From contig JAVCDA010000051.1 of NCBI GenBank assembly GCA_030765145.1, positions 1 to 46,151 of the forward strand: 46,151 nucleotides of DNA, read 5' to 3'. Made by a program: the position numbers and the translations under genes. The notes beneath the pieces are model-generated. The model saw only the letters and a program-made list of their open reading frames with translations, had not been told where the DNA came from and ran no database searches. Source of the stretch: Candidatus Saelkia tenebricola (GTDB lineage: Bacteria > Omnitrophota > Gorgyraeia > Kaelpiales > Kaelpiaceae). Positions within the stretch are counted from its first letter, which is position 1. Each line of letters begins with the position of its first letter. Shown in pieces: positions 26,445 through 35,064 of the stretch.

Positions 26445-27503
26445 ATGTTAAAAAACTTGATAGAGCAGATTTTTTGGGGCAATAGTGTTTTAGAATATAT
26501 TACATGTGCAGTGGTATTTTTACTAATTTTAATAGCTGTTAAGATTTTAAAATTTGTTGTATTACGCCATCTCAAAAATCTTGCACAGAAGACATTAACG
26601 ACTATTGATGACTTTTTTGTTTCTGTATTTGGTAAAGCAATTTTACCGTTATTATATTTTGGTTCTTTTTACATCAGTTTAAAGATGTTAACTCTTGCAC
26701 CGGTATTAGTACAAAGCGTTAATGTTATCGCATTGGCTTTGTTGACGGTATTTGTGGCTCGTTTTATGACAATGTTTGCAAATTATGGATTTACAGTTTA
26801 TTTGAAGAAGCGGGGTAAGGATACCACTTTAGAGCGTAGTCTGGATAGTACTCTTAAGATTATAAAATTTATTATTTGGGCGCTAGCGATTATGTTTTTC
26901 CTGGATAATTTAGGGTTTAAAATATCAACAGTTATTGCAGGGTTAGGTATTGGAGGTATTGCCATAGGTTTAGCCGCCCAGGCTGTTTTAAAAGATTTAT
27001 TCAGTTATTTTTCGATAATATTTGACAGGCCATTTGAAGTAGGAGATTTTATTATCGTGGGGGATTATCTTGGGACAGTGGATTATATTGGAGCTAAAAC
27101 TACACGGATTAAAAGCTTGAGCGGTGAACAGGTTATTTTCTCTAATACAGATCTTACTGATTCCCGGGTTCGTAACTATAAAAGAATGGAACAAAGGAGA
27201 GTGGCTTTTAAATTCGGTCTTATTTACCAGACATCTCTTACTCAATTAAAAGAAATTCCTAATATTGTTGAAGATATTATTAAAAATATTGATGATACTG
27301 TTTTTGATAGAGCACATTTTTTCTCTTACGGGGATTATAGTCTTATCTTTGAAGTTGTCTATTATGTTGTGGGTAGTGATTACAATAAGTATATGGATAC
27401 TCAGCAGAAGATTAATTTTGATTTATATGAAGAGTTTGAAAAGAAAGGTATTGAATTTGCATATCCGACTCAAACACTATATATAGATAAAACTAACACT
27501 TGA
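26445..27503 (+). CDS. MscS-family mechanosensitive channel
   Basis: 352 residues. N-terminal helices are followed by the pore helix GLGIGGIAIGLAAQAVLKDLFSYFSIIFDRPFEVGDFI, then the beta-domain IVGDYLGTVDYIGAKTTRIKSLSGEQVIFSNTDL and a C-terminal alpha-beta cage. This is the standard MscS/YnaI-type channel that releases ions under turgor. GGGAGG lies 7 nt before the ATG. Its stop overlaps the next small membrane protein or precedes it by 8 nt, depending on the start chosen. Confidence 0.92.
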   Translation: MLKNLIEQIFWGNSVLEYITCAVVFLLILIAVKILKFVVLRHLKNLAQKTLTTIDDFFVSVFGKAILPLLYFGSFYISLKMLTLAPVLVQSVNVIALALLTVFVARFMTMFANYGFTVYLKKRGKDTTLERSLDSTLKIIKFIIWALAIMFFLDNLGFKISTVIAGLGIGGIAIGLAAQAVLKDLFSYFSIIFDRPFEVGDFIIVGDYLGTVDYIGAKTTRIKSLSGEQVIFSNTDLTDSRVRNYKRMEQRRVAFKFGLIYQTSLTQLKEIPNIVEDIIKNIDDTVFDRAHFFSYGDYSLIFEVVYYVVGSDYNKYMDTQQKINFDLYEEFEKKGIEFAYPTQTLYIDKTNT

Positions 27504-27511
27504 TACGGGGA

Positions 27512-28045
27512 ATGATAGATAGGCTTTATAAGTTTACAATGTTTATCTTCACAGTTTCTGTGATTATATCTTTTTTTCTGCCTTGGATAAGTGTTAACAC
27601 GCAGCCGGTTGGAAAAGTTACGACAGCTCTAATTACCAAAGATGATGCTTCTTTTACTAAAATAAGCGGTTTTAGGATTCCAATACTTGCAAGCAGTGAA
27701 GATGTGCGTCTTATTGTGAGCATCGCAAGGATATTTAATCCTTCGATACAGGATGTAGAGAAAAAAGTTTGGTTTCTTTGGTTTGTTCCAGTCTTAGCAT
27801 GGTTTATTTTTCTTCTATCAGGTCGATTTTATAAGAGTAGGTTTATAAATCTTGCCTATACGATTATAGGTTGCGGGATTTTTTTGATCTCTTTTTATGA
27901 AATACAAACTGCTGATTTAGAAAATATCATTCTAAAAATCAAAATTGAATCGGGGTTTTGGTTTACCATTTGGGCTTATTTAGGTATAGGAATACTAGGA
28001 CTTTTGCGTTTTGAAACTCTATCTTCTAAGAAAAGAAAGTGGTAA
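27512..28045 (+). CDS. Membrane protein of unknown function
   Basis: 177 residues with four predicted helices: one near the N-terminus (KFTMFIFTVSVIISFFLPWISV), a roughly 70-residue exported loop, and three closer together (VWFLWFVPVLAWFIFLLSG, LAYTIIGCGIFLISF and SGFWFTIWAYLGIGILGLL). No family is recognised. The ATG at 27512 is chosen, but a TTG at 27500 overlapping the mscS stop is also possible. Probably co-transcribed with mscS. It converges on the lipoprotein gene with 4 nt between stops. Confidence 0.65.
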   Translation: MIDRLYKFTMFIFTVSVIISFFLPWISVNTQPVGKVTTALITKDDASFTKISGFRIPILASSEDVRLIVSIARIFNPSIQDVEKKVWFLWFVPVLAWFIFLLSGRFYKSRFINLAYTIIGCGIFLISFYEIQTADLENIILKIKIESGFWFTIWAYLGIGILGLLRFETLSSKKRKW

Positions 28046-28049
28046 CTTA

Positions 28050-28910
28050 TTATCTTAAGTAAATATCGTCAATACAGATAGTACCTTCTTTCTCAGTTGC
28101 TAATGAGTCTTCAAATACGATTACAAACTCCCTCAAACCTGACAGTTCTTTTATCCTGATGTCCTTAAGGGGAATAATTATTTCCTGCCATTCATTAGAT
28201 ACGTTGTTAACGTAGAATATCCCAGTTTCTCTTTTTGAATTCTTCAGTTCTATTTTAAATACTTTAGTAAATCCCATTCTTTCATTGCCCTTTACACGGA
28301 AACTCAAGGTTTTATAACAAGATGCATCTAAGTTATTCAATCTTGTCCAGAATCCGTTGAAAGCAGGGTTGGGAGAATTGACATCATAATGGATCTCTAT
28401 GAAGAATCCTTTTTTATTACCGTTTTGTATATCAGCTATGAAACTTTCGGTAGCAGTTTGAGTATAATCATTAGGGTCTTTATCCCAGCAACCAAAGTCT
28501 TCGCCAAGGTTGTTTGGTTTTTTCCCAGAGTTAAAATCTGCGATTAAAATAGGATAATATGCTACATCTGGACAAGTATCTTCTTTTACTTGTTCTTTCT
28601 GTTGTAATTTCGATGCCTCTTGCGCTTTGCGTTCTGTTTCTTTTTGTGCTCTGAGCGCGATTTCTTCTTGTGCCCTGCGTTCGGTTTCTTCTCTAATCTT
28701 GCGGTCTGCTTCTTCTTGTGCTCTGCGCTCTTTTTCCAACTCTTCTCTAAGCCTTGCTATTTCGGATGCATTTTCTATTCTATCTCTTTCATCGTCTCGG
28801 AGCATATAGCCCTCATTTCCCCAAAACTCACCTTTACTTTGAAATGGTGCCCAAGAACAACTGGTTAACAGAAAAATTGCCAATACAAGACACAAAATAC
28901 CTTTAGTCAT
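28050..28910 (-). CDS. Lipoprotein with coiled coil and a C-terminal jelly-roll-like domain
   Basis: About 286 residues. Signal peptide and lipobox LLTSC; residues about 40-110 are a charged Glu/Arg/Ala-rich coiled coil with imperfect repeats of ERRAQEE type; the C-terminal 160 residues (DFNSGKKPNNLGEDFGCW ... GTICIDDIYL) look like a galactose-binding or CBM-type beta sandwich. It may span periplasm or cell wall to bind a glycan. The start is placed at the second of two adjacent ATGs (28910), with AGGAGGT 6 nt upstream; a longer start at 28946 would put 12 residues before the signal peptide and is unlikely. Confidence 0.75.
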   Translation of the reverse strand: MTKGILCLVLAIFLLTSCSWAPFQSKGEFWGNEGYMLRDDERDRIENASEIARLREELEKERRAQEEADRKIREETERRAQEEIALRAQKETERKAQEASKLQQKEQVKEDTCPDVAYYPILIADFNSGKKPNNLGEDFGCWDKDPNDYTQTATESFIADIQNGNKKGFFIEIHYDVNSPNPAFNGFWTRLNNLDASCYKTLSFRVKGNERMGFTKVFKIELKNSKRETGIFYVNNVSNEWQEIIIPLKDIRIKELSGLREFVIVFEDSLATEKEGTICIDDIYLR

Positions 28911-28984
28911 CATATCACCTCCTCGTAGTATAGGTTTATTTCCCATCGTAGGTAGTTTATTTTTTTTGTCAATAGTAAAATGTA

Positions 28985-29013
28985 TTGAGTTTAAATGTGA
29001 AATTGTTTAAAAT
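28985..29013 (+). promoter_or_regulatory. Promoter of the thioesterase gene, leaderless arrangement
   Basis: TTGAGT (28985-28990), 17-nt spacer, TAAAAT (29008-29013). The -10 ends 6 nt before the ATG at 29020 and there is no Shine-Dalgarno, so the message would start at the initiation codon. Confidence 0.6.
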
Positions 29014-29019
29014 ATAAAC

Positions 29020-29412
29020 ATGGATAATTTCTTTATAGAGAAAAGAATTTATTACCATGACACCGATTGTGAAGGGGTGATTTACTATGCCAATTATCTG
29101 AAACATTTGGAAGAAGCTCGCACAGAATTTTGTTTTAAAAATGGTATCGATTTAAAAATGTTTGGTCAAGAGGGGATATATTTTGTTGTTGCGCGTGTTG
29201 AAATTGACTATAAAGCAACAGCTGAATATGGCGATAAGATAAAAATTACTGCACGTGTAGAGGAGGTTAAAAGATCTTCGCTTGTATTTTACCAGGAGGT
29301 AAAGAAAGTGGATTTAGTCCTTGTTAAAGCTAAGACCATATGGGTTTGTGTGTCGAGTGCTTTTAAGCCCCGGTCAATTCCTGATGAAGTTAAAAATATC
29401 TTATCTGGTTAA
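29020..29412 (+). CDS. ybgC: YbgC/4-hydroxybenzoyl-CoA-type acyl-CoA thioesterase
   Basis: 130 residues, hot-dog fold. The family signature YYHDTDCEGVIYYANYLKHLEEARTEF contains the catalytic Asp in the HDTD segment and the conserved YxxYLxxxExAR. Substrate is probably a short or medium acyl-CoA or acyl-ACP; in proteobacteria the gene sits with tol-pal, but no tol gene is nearby here. It appears to be transcribed from a promoter flush with its start codon. Confidence 0.88.
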   Translation: MDNFFIEKRIYYHDTDCEGVIYYANYLKHLEEARTEFCFKNGIDLKMFGQEGIYFVVARVEIDYKATAEYGDKIKITARVEEVKRSSLVFYQEVKKVDLVLVKAKTIWVCVSSAFKPRSIPDEVKNILSG

Positions 29413-29460
29413 TATCTTATACTTTTTATTTTGCAAGTGTAATTAGATCAAATATGCAAT

Positions 29461-30261
29461 ATGGCTATTAAGTTGTTAGTATATGCAGGGATTACGTTTG
29501 TTTTTTTTATTGGGTACATGAAACATCTTGAAAGTCGAAGTATTTTTTTCCCGGCCAAAGAAATAGAACTTAGTCCTAAGGATATTAATTTATCTTTTGA
29601 AAATATTAATATTAGGACACCTGATGCTATAGGAATACATGGTTGGTTTATTCCACATGACGAAGCAGAATATACAGTGCTTTTTTTTCATGGAAATGGA
29701 GGTAATATAGGCCATAGATTGGATAAAATAATGTTGCTTAATCGGTTAAAACTCAATTTGTTTCTTATCGACTATAGGGGGTATGGAAAAAGTCAAGGCA
29801 GATCTACAGAGCAAGGGGTATATATTGATGCTCAAGCAGCTTATGACTATTTAATAAACACTATCAATGTAACGCCAGATCAGATTATATTGTATGGGGA
29901 ATCATTAGGTGCGGCTGTAGCAATTGAACTTGCTTTAAAAGTTGAAATTAAAGCTCTGATCACAGAAGGAGCATTTAGCAGTGTTAAAGATATAGCGAAG
30001 AAAATATACCCCTTAATGTCTCGATTTCTTATTACGAATAAATTTGATTCTATAAATAAGATTGATAAAATAAATGTCCCTAAGCTATTTATTCATGCTC
30101 GAGATGATAATACCGTACCTTTTGAACTGGGGAAGAGGCTTTATGATAAGGCACATGAACCGAAGAATCTGGTTCAATTAACAGGTGGTCATGATGAGGC
30201 TTTTTTAGATTCCCGAGATAAATATGTCGATTTTATAAGCTCATTCATAAATAGCTTTTGA
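29461..30261 (+). CDS. Membrane-anchored alpha/beta hydrolase
   Basis: 266 residues. One N-terminal hydrophobic segment (LLVYAGITFVFFIGY) acts as an anchor or uncleaved signal. The hydrolase core has the oxyanion strand FFHGNGGN, nucleophile GESLG, Asp in HARDDNTVPFE and His in GGHDEAFLDS, a complete triad. It resembles YfhR/BEM46-type serine hydrolases that face the periplasm or membrane. Substrate is unknown. It sits 48 nt after ybgC and ends just before tRNA-Ser. Confidence 0.87.
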   Translation: MAIKLLVYAGITFVFFIGYMKHLESRSIFFPAKEIELSPKDINLSFENINIRTPDAIGIHGWFIPHDEAEYTVLFFHGNGGNIGHRLDKIMLLNRLKLNLFLIDYRGYGKSQGRSTEQGVYIDAQAAYDYLINTINVTPDQIILYGESLGAAVAIELALKVEIKALITEGAFSSVKDIAKKIYPLMSRFLITNKFDSINKIDKINVPKLFIHARDDNTVPFELGKRLYDKAHEPKNLVQLTGGHDEAFLDSRDKYVDFISSFINSF

Positions 30262-30298
30262 GAATTAAATCGTTGACTATCAACAATAAGTAAAATCT

Positions 30299-30390
30299 GG
30301 AGGGATACCAAAGTGGACGAATGGGCCTCACTCGAAATGAGGTGTTCTGAGTAATCGGAACCGGGAGTTCAAATCTCCCTCCCTCCGCCA
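30299..30390 (+). tRNA. tRNA-Ser(CGA)
   Basis: 92 nt with encoded CCA. The acceptor stem GGAGGGA pairs with TCCCTCC and the discriminator is G. The anticodon stem CCTCA/TGAGG encloses loop CTCGAAA with anticodon CGA (reads UCG). A long variable arm with stem GTTC/GAAC is typical of serine tRNAs. The T arm is GGGAG-TTCAAAT-CTCCC. No integrase or duplicated 3' end follows, so it is not used as an attachment site here. Confidence 0.96.
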
Positions 30391-30537
30391 TTAAACCATT
30401 TATTGTTTAAATGTATAGAACAAATGTGGGGAATTTTTGTTTTGTGTACATTTTGTGCCTATTTTAAAAAAACCTCTTAATTTGCAATAGATAGGAATAT
30501 ATGGCATAAATAAATATAAGAGGAGTTTAGTTAAATT

Positions 30538-31485
30538 ATGAAATATTATAAATTTAAGATTACTTTGTGGGCGTGTTTTATTTCAGTAAGTTTTGTTGTT
30601 TGTTTTTCCAATGTTTCTTTTGCCAGAAGGATCAAAGGAATATCAACGCAGGTTGATAATTTTGGAACAGTTACTCATTACGAAAGTTATGAGGGTAGCC
30701 TTAGACCAACAAGAATTGTTGATAGATTTGGACATCTCCTAGAAAGCTATTATTACGAAAATTCTGAATTGGACAGAGTAGTAACAACAAATATTAAGAC
30801 AGGAGAAGAGATAGAACTGCGCATAGAGAAAAGCGAAGAAAGTTCTAGACGGCAGGCAAGTATATATATTGCAGGGGAATATGCGGGGTTTAGAAGTTGG
30901 GAAATTAGCAATAATTGGTTAATATTTGGTGATATCAGTATGGACGAAGAAAAACGTCAAGAAGGTATTGGTTCAAGTGTAGCAAATTGGATTATGCGAT
31001 ATTCAAATATGGTCGAAGGAATTGACATGGCGGGATCTTTTACTTCAGCTACTTGTCCTAATAATTTTACAGCTCAAAATCCTCTAATAATTTCTATCAT
31101 GAGGCATCTTGCAATACCAGAAACGACTATTTATGCTGCACCTGATATTGTAGGCGTAATAAAGCTGGGAACCAATTTGAACAATACTGAGCTTATTAGA
31201 GCTGTTGGAGCGTTTTTCATTGGTAAAGCAGATGATAGAAATTTTGGAATTGAAATGTGTGAAATAAGAATTGATGGTAATGAAGTGGTTTTTTCGGAAG
31301 AACCATCAATCTTATCTCCGGGAACAGAACTGAATGATTTTGAAGTTCTTGACGATTGGAGGGTAGTGTTAAATGGAGAAGTTATCGGTCAAATCAAATC
31401 TTTCCCTATGGATTTAAGTGTCAGCGGAGAGATAAATCCAATTCATATTTTTATAGATGAAGAAGGTAGAGTAGTTCAGTATTAA
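30538..31485 (+). CDS. Secreted protein with a GNAT-like core
   Basis: 315 residues with a signal peptide of about 29 (ending SFA). After it comes a repeat-like segment (TQVDNFGTVTHYESYEG...RIVDRFGHLLESYYYENSELDR) and then about residues 100-200 that resemble an acetyltransferase fold: IFGDISMDEEKRQEGIGSSVANWIM has the beta4 strand, the (R/Q)xxGxG acetyl-CoA pyrophosphate loop and the following helix. The C-terminal 100 residues are not recognised. An exported GNAT would lack acetyl-CoA, so the fold may have been put to another use. Ribosome site AAGAGGAG is about 11 nt from the ATG. Confidence 0.6.
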   Translation: MKYYKFKITLWACFISVSFVVCFSNVSFARRIKGISTQVDNFGTVTHYESYEGSLRPTRIVDRFGHLLESYYYENSELDRVVTTNIKTGEEIELRIEKSEESSRRQASIYIAGEYAGFRSWEISNNWLIFGDISMDEEKRQEGIGSSVANWIMRYSNMVEGIDMAGSFTSATCPNNFTAQNPLIISIMRHLAIPETTIYAAPDIVGVIKLGTNLNNTELIRAVGAFFIGKADDRNFGIEMCEIRIDGNEVVFSEEPSILSPGTELNDFEVLDDWRVVLNGEVIGQIKSFPMDLSVSGEINPIHIFIDEEGRVVQY

Positions 31486-31624
31486 GTAGTAAAAGTTGTT
31501 AATCAATAAAAGTAATAATAGAAAGTTGAATTGAAAGCAAGCATGCGTACTTGATATTGTTGTGACCAAACGGTGTCTATCTTATACCAAAACATTCGTA
31601 TTTAATAAATTTTAGAATATTATC

Positions 31625-31652
31625 TTGACGGATTTGTTCTTTCAGGTAATAT
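31625..31652 (+). promoter_or_regulatory. Probable promoter of the Na/Pi cotransporter gene
   Basis: TTGACG (31625-31630), 16-nt spacer, TAATAT (31647-31652), about 105 nt before the start codon. The leader that follows contains a terminator-like hairpin. Confidence 0.45.
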
Positions 31653-31698
31653 GTTGCCTATGTAACGGTGAGATGTGCAATAGCAGTATAAATCATAC

Positions 31699-31731
31699 AA
31701 AGACGTTTGAGAAGAAAAGTGTCTTTTTTTT
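31699..31731 (+). terminator. Terminator/attenuator in the Na/Pi cotransporter leader
   Basis: AAAGAC (31699-31704) pairs with GTCTTT (31721-31726), extended by weaker inner pairs, and runs into a long T tract. It lies 26 nt before the ATG and roughly 70 nt after the likely transcription start, the same layout as in front of stnA. The 271-nt intergenic stretch 31486-31756 holds no coding frame. Confidence 0.5.
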
Positions 31732-31756
31732 GTAGGATGATAAGGGAGATTAAAAA

Positions 31757-33439
31757 ATGGTTGTACAAAATGTAATTTTCTTGCTTATTGGTGGATTGGG
31801 ATTTTTCTTTTTTGGCATGCAGATTATGTCAGAAGGGTTAAAAAAAATAGCAGGTGAACGTCTTAAATCAATTCTAAAAGTAGTTACAAAACTTCCTATA
31901 ATAGCTGTATTAACCGGAGCTGTAGTGACTTGTCTTATTCAATCTTCCAGTGCAACTAGCGTAATGGTTATAGGGTTTGTAAATGCTGGTCTTCTCTCAT
32001 TGAGGCAGGCCATAACCGTTATAATGGGTGCCAATATAGGGACGACTTTTACCGCATGGCTTGTTTCTTCCATGTCAGTTTTTAAAATAACTCATTATGC
32101 TCTTCCGCTTGTTGGTATTGGTTTTGCCATTAGTACTTTCGGTAAAACAAAAAATGCTAAATTTTGGGGGCAGGTGATAATGGGATTCGGCATTTTATTT
32201 ATAGGATTGAGCTTTATGAAGGATGCTTTTCAGCCGTTTAAAGAAAGCCAACGCATGAAAGATATATTTGTCACTTTTAGCAATAATCCTCTTTTAGGAA
32301 TTTTAGTGGGGATAATTTTTACCGTATTGCTGCAGAGTTCAAGTGCTACTATAGCCATAGTTCAGGTATTAGCGTTTAATGGGCTGATAAGCTTTTCTGC
32401 AGCTATACCCATCATATTAGGAGATAACATCGGAACCACTATTACTGCTCAGTTGGCTGCTGTAGGCACAAATATTAATGCTCGGCGGACTGCTATGTCG
32501 CATACGCTATTTAACATAATAGGTGTTTGCTATATGTTGGTTTTTATATATAACGGTTGGTTTATAAGGTTGATAAATTTTATCATTCCGGGTGATATAA
32601 CTTTAAAAAATGTTATGTTTTATATAGCTGTTTCACATAGTTTTTTCAATATTGTAAATGCTTTGGTTTTTTTGCCATTTGTTAATAAATTGGAGAAAGT
32701 ATGCATATGGATAATTCCTAAGAAAAAGGATACAATTGAAATAGGTCCGCAATATTTGGAGAAACATTTATTAGCGACGCCTTCCATAGCTATAGACCAA
32801 GCGCGTAAAGAGACTGTTCGCATGCTTGCTGTAGCGGCTAAGTCGGTATCAACTGCTGTAAAAATATTTATGGAAAAGAATCTGAGCGATGTAAAATCGG
32901 TTTGTGAAATGGAACAAACAGTTGATAGTCTGCAGTCAGAAATAACGCAGTATCTTATTGAAATTTCCCAAAGAAATCTCAGCCATATAGAGTCAGAGGA
33001 ACTGCCGGTTTTGATACATAGTGTTAATGATGTGGAGAGAATAGGAGATCATGCGGAAAATATAATAGAATTGGCAGAACGTAGTATAGATAATAAATTG
33101 TCTTTTACAGAAGAGGCAATAAAAGAATTGGTTTTAATGTGGAATGAGATTTCCAGCATGATGATAGAATCTGAAAGTGCTTTAAAAAATAATGATTTTG
33201 AAGTGGCAAAAAATGTGCTCATACGTGAAGAACGTATAAATAAATTTCAGACAGAGTTAAAAAGATTTCATGTTGATCGTTTAAGTGAAGGCAAATGCAA
33301 TCTTAAATCCGGGATTGTATTTCTTGATTTTGTAGATAATCTGGAGAAAATCGGTGATCATTTAACAAATATTGCTCAAGGTGTATTAGAAGGCATGCGT
33401 TGGAAGTTAGAAAAGGAACATCTAGGGCTTAAAAAATAA
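31757..33439 (+). CDS. Na+/phosphate cotransporter family protein with C-terminal PhoU-like domain
   Basis: 560 residues. Two Na/Pi repeats carry the signature QSSSAT (in TCLIQSSSATSVMVIGFVNAG and TVLLQSSSATIAIVQVLAFNG) and GANIGTT/GDNIGTT. About nine helices are followed, from about residue 340, by a soluble PhoU-like helical domain (ESEELPVLIHSVNDVERIGDHAENI and DFVDNLEKIGDHLTNIAQ). This is the NptA/YjbB architecture, importing or exporting phosphate with sodium. GGGAG is about 7 nt before the ATG. It converges on the two secreted paralogues with 7 nt between stops. Confidence 0.93.
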   Translation: MVVQNVIFLLIGGLGFFFFGMQIMSEGLKKIAGERLKSILKVVTKLPIIAVLTGAVVTCLIQSSSATSVMVIGFVNAGLLSLRQAITVIMGANIGTTFTAWLVSSMSVFKITHYALPLVGIGFAISTFGKTKNAKFWGQVIMGFGILFIGLSFMKDAFQPFKESQRMKDIFVTFSNNPLLGILVGIIFTVLLQSSSATIAIVQVLAFNGLISFSAAIPIILGDNIGTTITAQLAAVGTNINARRTAMSHTLFNIIGVCYMLVFIYNGWFIRLINFIIPGDITLKNVMFYIAVSHSFFNIVNALVFLPFVNKLEKVCIWIIPKKKDTIEIGPQYLEKHLLATPSIAIDQARKETVRMLAVAAKSVSTAVKIFMEKNLSDVKSVCEMEQTVDSLQSEITQYLIEISQRNLSHIESEELPVLIHSVNDVERIGDHAENIIELAERSIDNKLSFTEEAIKELVLMWNEISSMMIESESALKNNDFEVAKNVLIREERINKFQTELKRFHVDRLSEGKCNLKSGIVFLDFVDNLEKIGDHLTNIAQGVLEGMRWKLEKEHLGLKK

Positions 33440-33446
33440 AATCAAG

Positions 33447-35063
33447 TTATTCTGTTTCTTTCCAGTTTCCCCAGGTAAGCGGTAGAGAATCTAACATTGC
33501 ATTAACTTCTTCAAGAGCTTCCTGAGAATAATAGACCTTTGCGTTATTGCCTAGGTTGGGAATATAGAAGTTGTTTCCGGAGCAAAGTATACTGCCGTAA
33601 ACTTCAATAAAACGAGTAGAGCTTGAAAAAGCACTTTTTAGTTCAATAGAGGTTGCAACATTGTTTTCAGAGGTTACTGTTCTAGCTATGATGGCACCTT
33701 TATAGTTGCCGTTGTTTTTTATCTGTACGCTTGAATTTGGCGCGTAGATATTACAATGAATTATGGGGTTATTATATGCGTAGAATACATCTTCTGTTGG
33801 AGAATAATCTTCTCCTTCAATGTAGAAAACACAATCATCTGCATCTAAAGGTAAAGAATGCGGTTCGATTATGAGAGTGTTGCCAAATTCTATTTTACCT
33901 TTAACTCTGACTTCAGAAACTCCTTGATAGATTATTTCACAAAGGTTATTACCAGTTATCTTGTTAATATTATAAGTACCGCCTGAAAGGTAAAGAGTAG
34001 AGCTGTTGCCTAATGTAATATCATTATAATCTCCAGGGGCAAGAGTATAACTTGAATTGTTTGCAACAGTGATATCTTGTGTGCCTGCTGCAAATTCCGG
34101 GAAATCAGGCAAATCTATCAAGGGGGTATTGGAAGGTGTGATTTCATCACCATTGTGAATAAGGCTATGACCGTAGGTAAAATCGGAATCATAGTAAACA
34201 TTTTCTTCTATTGTGGTGTTATTCCCAAGATTAATGGTATCTCCGATAATATTATTTGCAAAATAAGCATTATCACCGACAGTTAGAATTCCGCCTTCTG
34301 CCCAGGTACCTACACTCCCGTTGTTTACTACTAAATTATCACCTATGGTCAAGTTATCTATGCCTAAAAGTACAAATTCATCTAAATTCATAACCAAACT
34401 TCCTTGTAAAAATATTTTGGAATCTTTATCTTCTTCTGTATATTGGTTGACTATTATCAATCCATACCAGGCTGAATTTCCAAGCATTTTGAAAATAGGG
34501 TCTTCTGCAGAATAAGTGGTATCTTCTATATAAAGGATGCCGTAGCCTGTAAAATTGTGTGAGAGTATAAGTTGAGCATCATCTACATATACAATTTGAT
34601 AATTGGAAGGGGTGCCTATTGTTGAGTCTTCTAAAGATGTGTTTTGTATAATTGTTTGATTTGCGTTCTTTCTAAGAAAAGCTGCAAGCTCATTCATGCT
34701 GAGCTCATATTCATAGTTGCCTTCCTCAGTCGGAGTACCTTCTAGGGTTACTTCATCAATATCTAATATGCTTGTAGATGCATTTAATCTTACGGCAGGT
34801 TTTTCACCCTCTGCGATTGAGCCGTCTACATTATAATTTTTACCGCTGAGAAGTATATCAGCATTGGTTTCTCCATGCATTTTAATGGTTGCACCATCTT
34901 CGGTAAGCATGAAATTAACCGCTGCCAATTCGTTGATATCAAGCTGAATTTTAAAGCCACTTTCCTGGGTGATTTTTTTAAATAATGCTTCTGCAGGGAG
35001 ATTTAAACAGGCTGTTGCGATTATCGTTAAGAAAATGCTCAAGATGTCTCGTTTAAGACGCAT
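33447..35063 (-). CDS. Secreted DUF7305-like repeat protein, copy 2
   Basis: 538 residues with a signal peptide (about 1-26). The body is a long series of Asn/Gly-rich strands (LGNNTTIEENVYYD, DITLGNSSTLYLSGGTYNI) suggesting a right-handed beta helix. The C-terminal third has the pattern APGDYNDI...LYLSGGTYNI...CVFYIEG...IYAPNSSVQIKNNGNYKGAIIARTV, which I associate with DUF7305 proteins found with type IV pilus and PilX-type genes. It is paralogous to the protein upstream over its whole length, and its ATG is 1 nt after that gene's stop, so both come from one mRNA. Surface or pilus-linked structural role inferred. Confidence 0.7.
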   Translation of the reverse strand: MRLKRDILSIFLTIIATACLNLPAEALFKKITQESGFKIQLDINELAAVNFMLTEDGATIKMHGETNADILLSGKNYNVDGSIAEGEKPAVRLNASTSILDIDEVTLEGTPTEEGNYEYELSMNELAAFLRKNANQTIIQNTSLEDSTIGTPSNYQIVYVDDAQLILSHNFTGYGILYIEDTTYSAEDPIFKMLGNSAWYGLIIVNQYTEEDKDSKIFLQGSLVMNLDEFVLLGIDNLTIGDNLVVNNGSVGTWAEGGILTVGDNAYFANNIIGDTINLGNNTTIEENVYYDSDFTYGHSLIHNGDEITPSNTPLIDLPDFPEFAAGTQDITVANNSSYTLAPGDYNDITLGNSSTLYLSGGTYNINKITGNNLCEIIYQGVSEVRVKGKIEFGNTLIIEPHSLPLDADDCVFYIEGEDYSPTEDVFYAYNNPIIHCNIYAPNSSVQIKNNGNYKGAIIARTVTSENNVATSIELKSAFSSSTRFIEVYGSILCSGNNFYIPNLGNNAKVYYSQEALEEVNAMLDSLPLTWGNWKETE

Positions 35064-35064
35064 T

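Noticed and set aside
30391-30537. Possible integration site for a mobile element next to tRNA-Ser
   Set aside because: No repeated tRNA 3' end, integrase or phage gene is present downstream.
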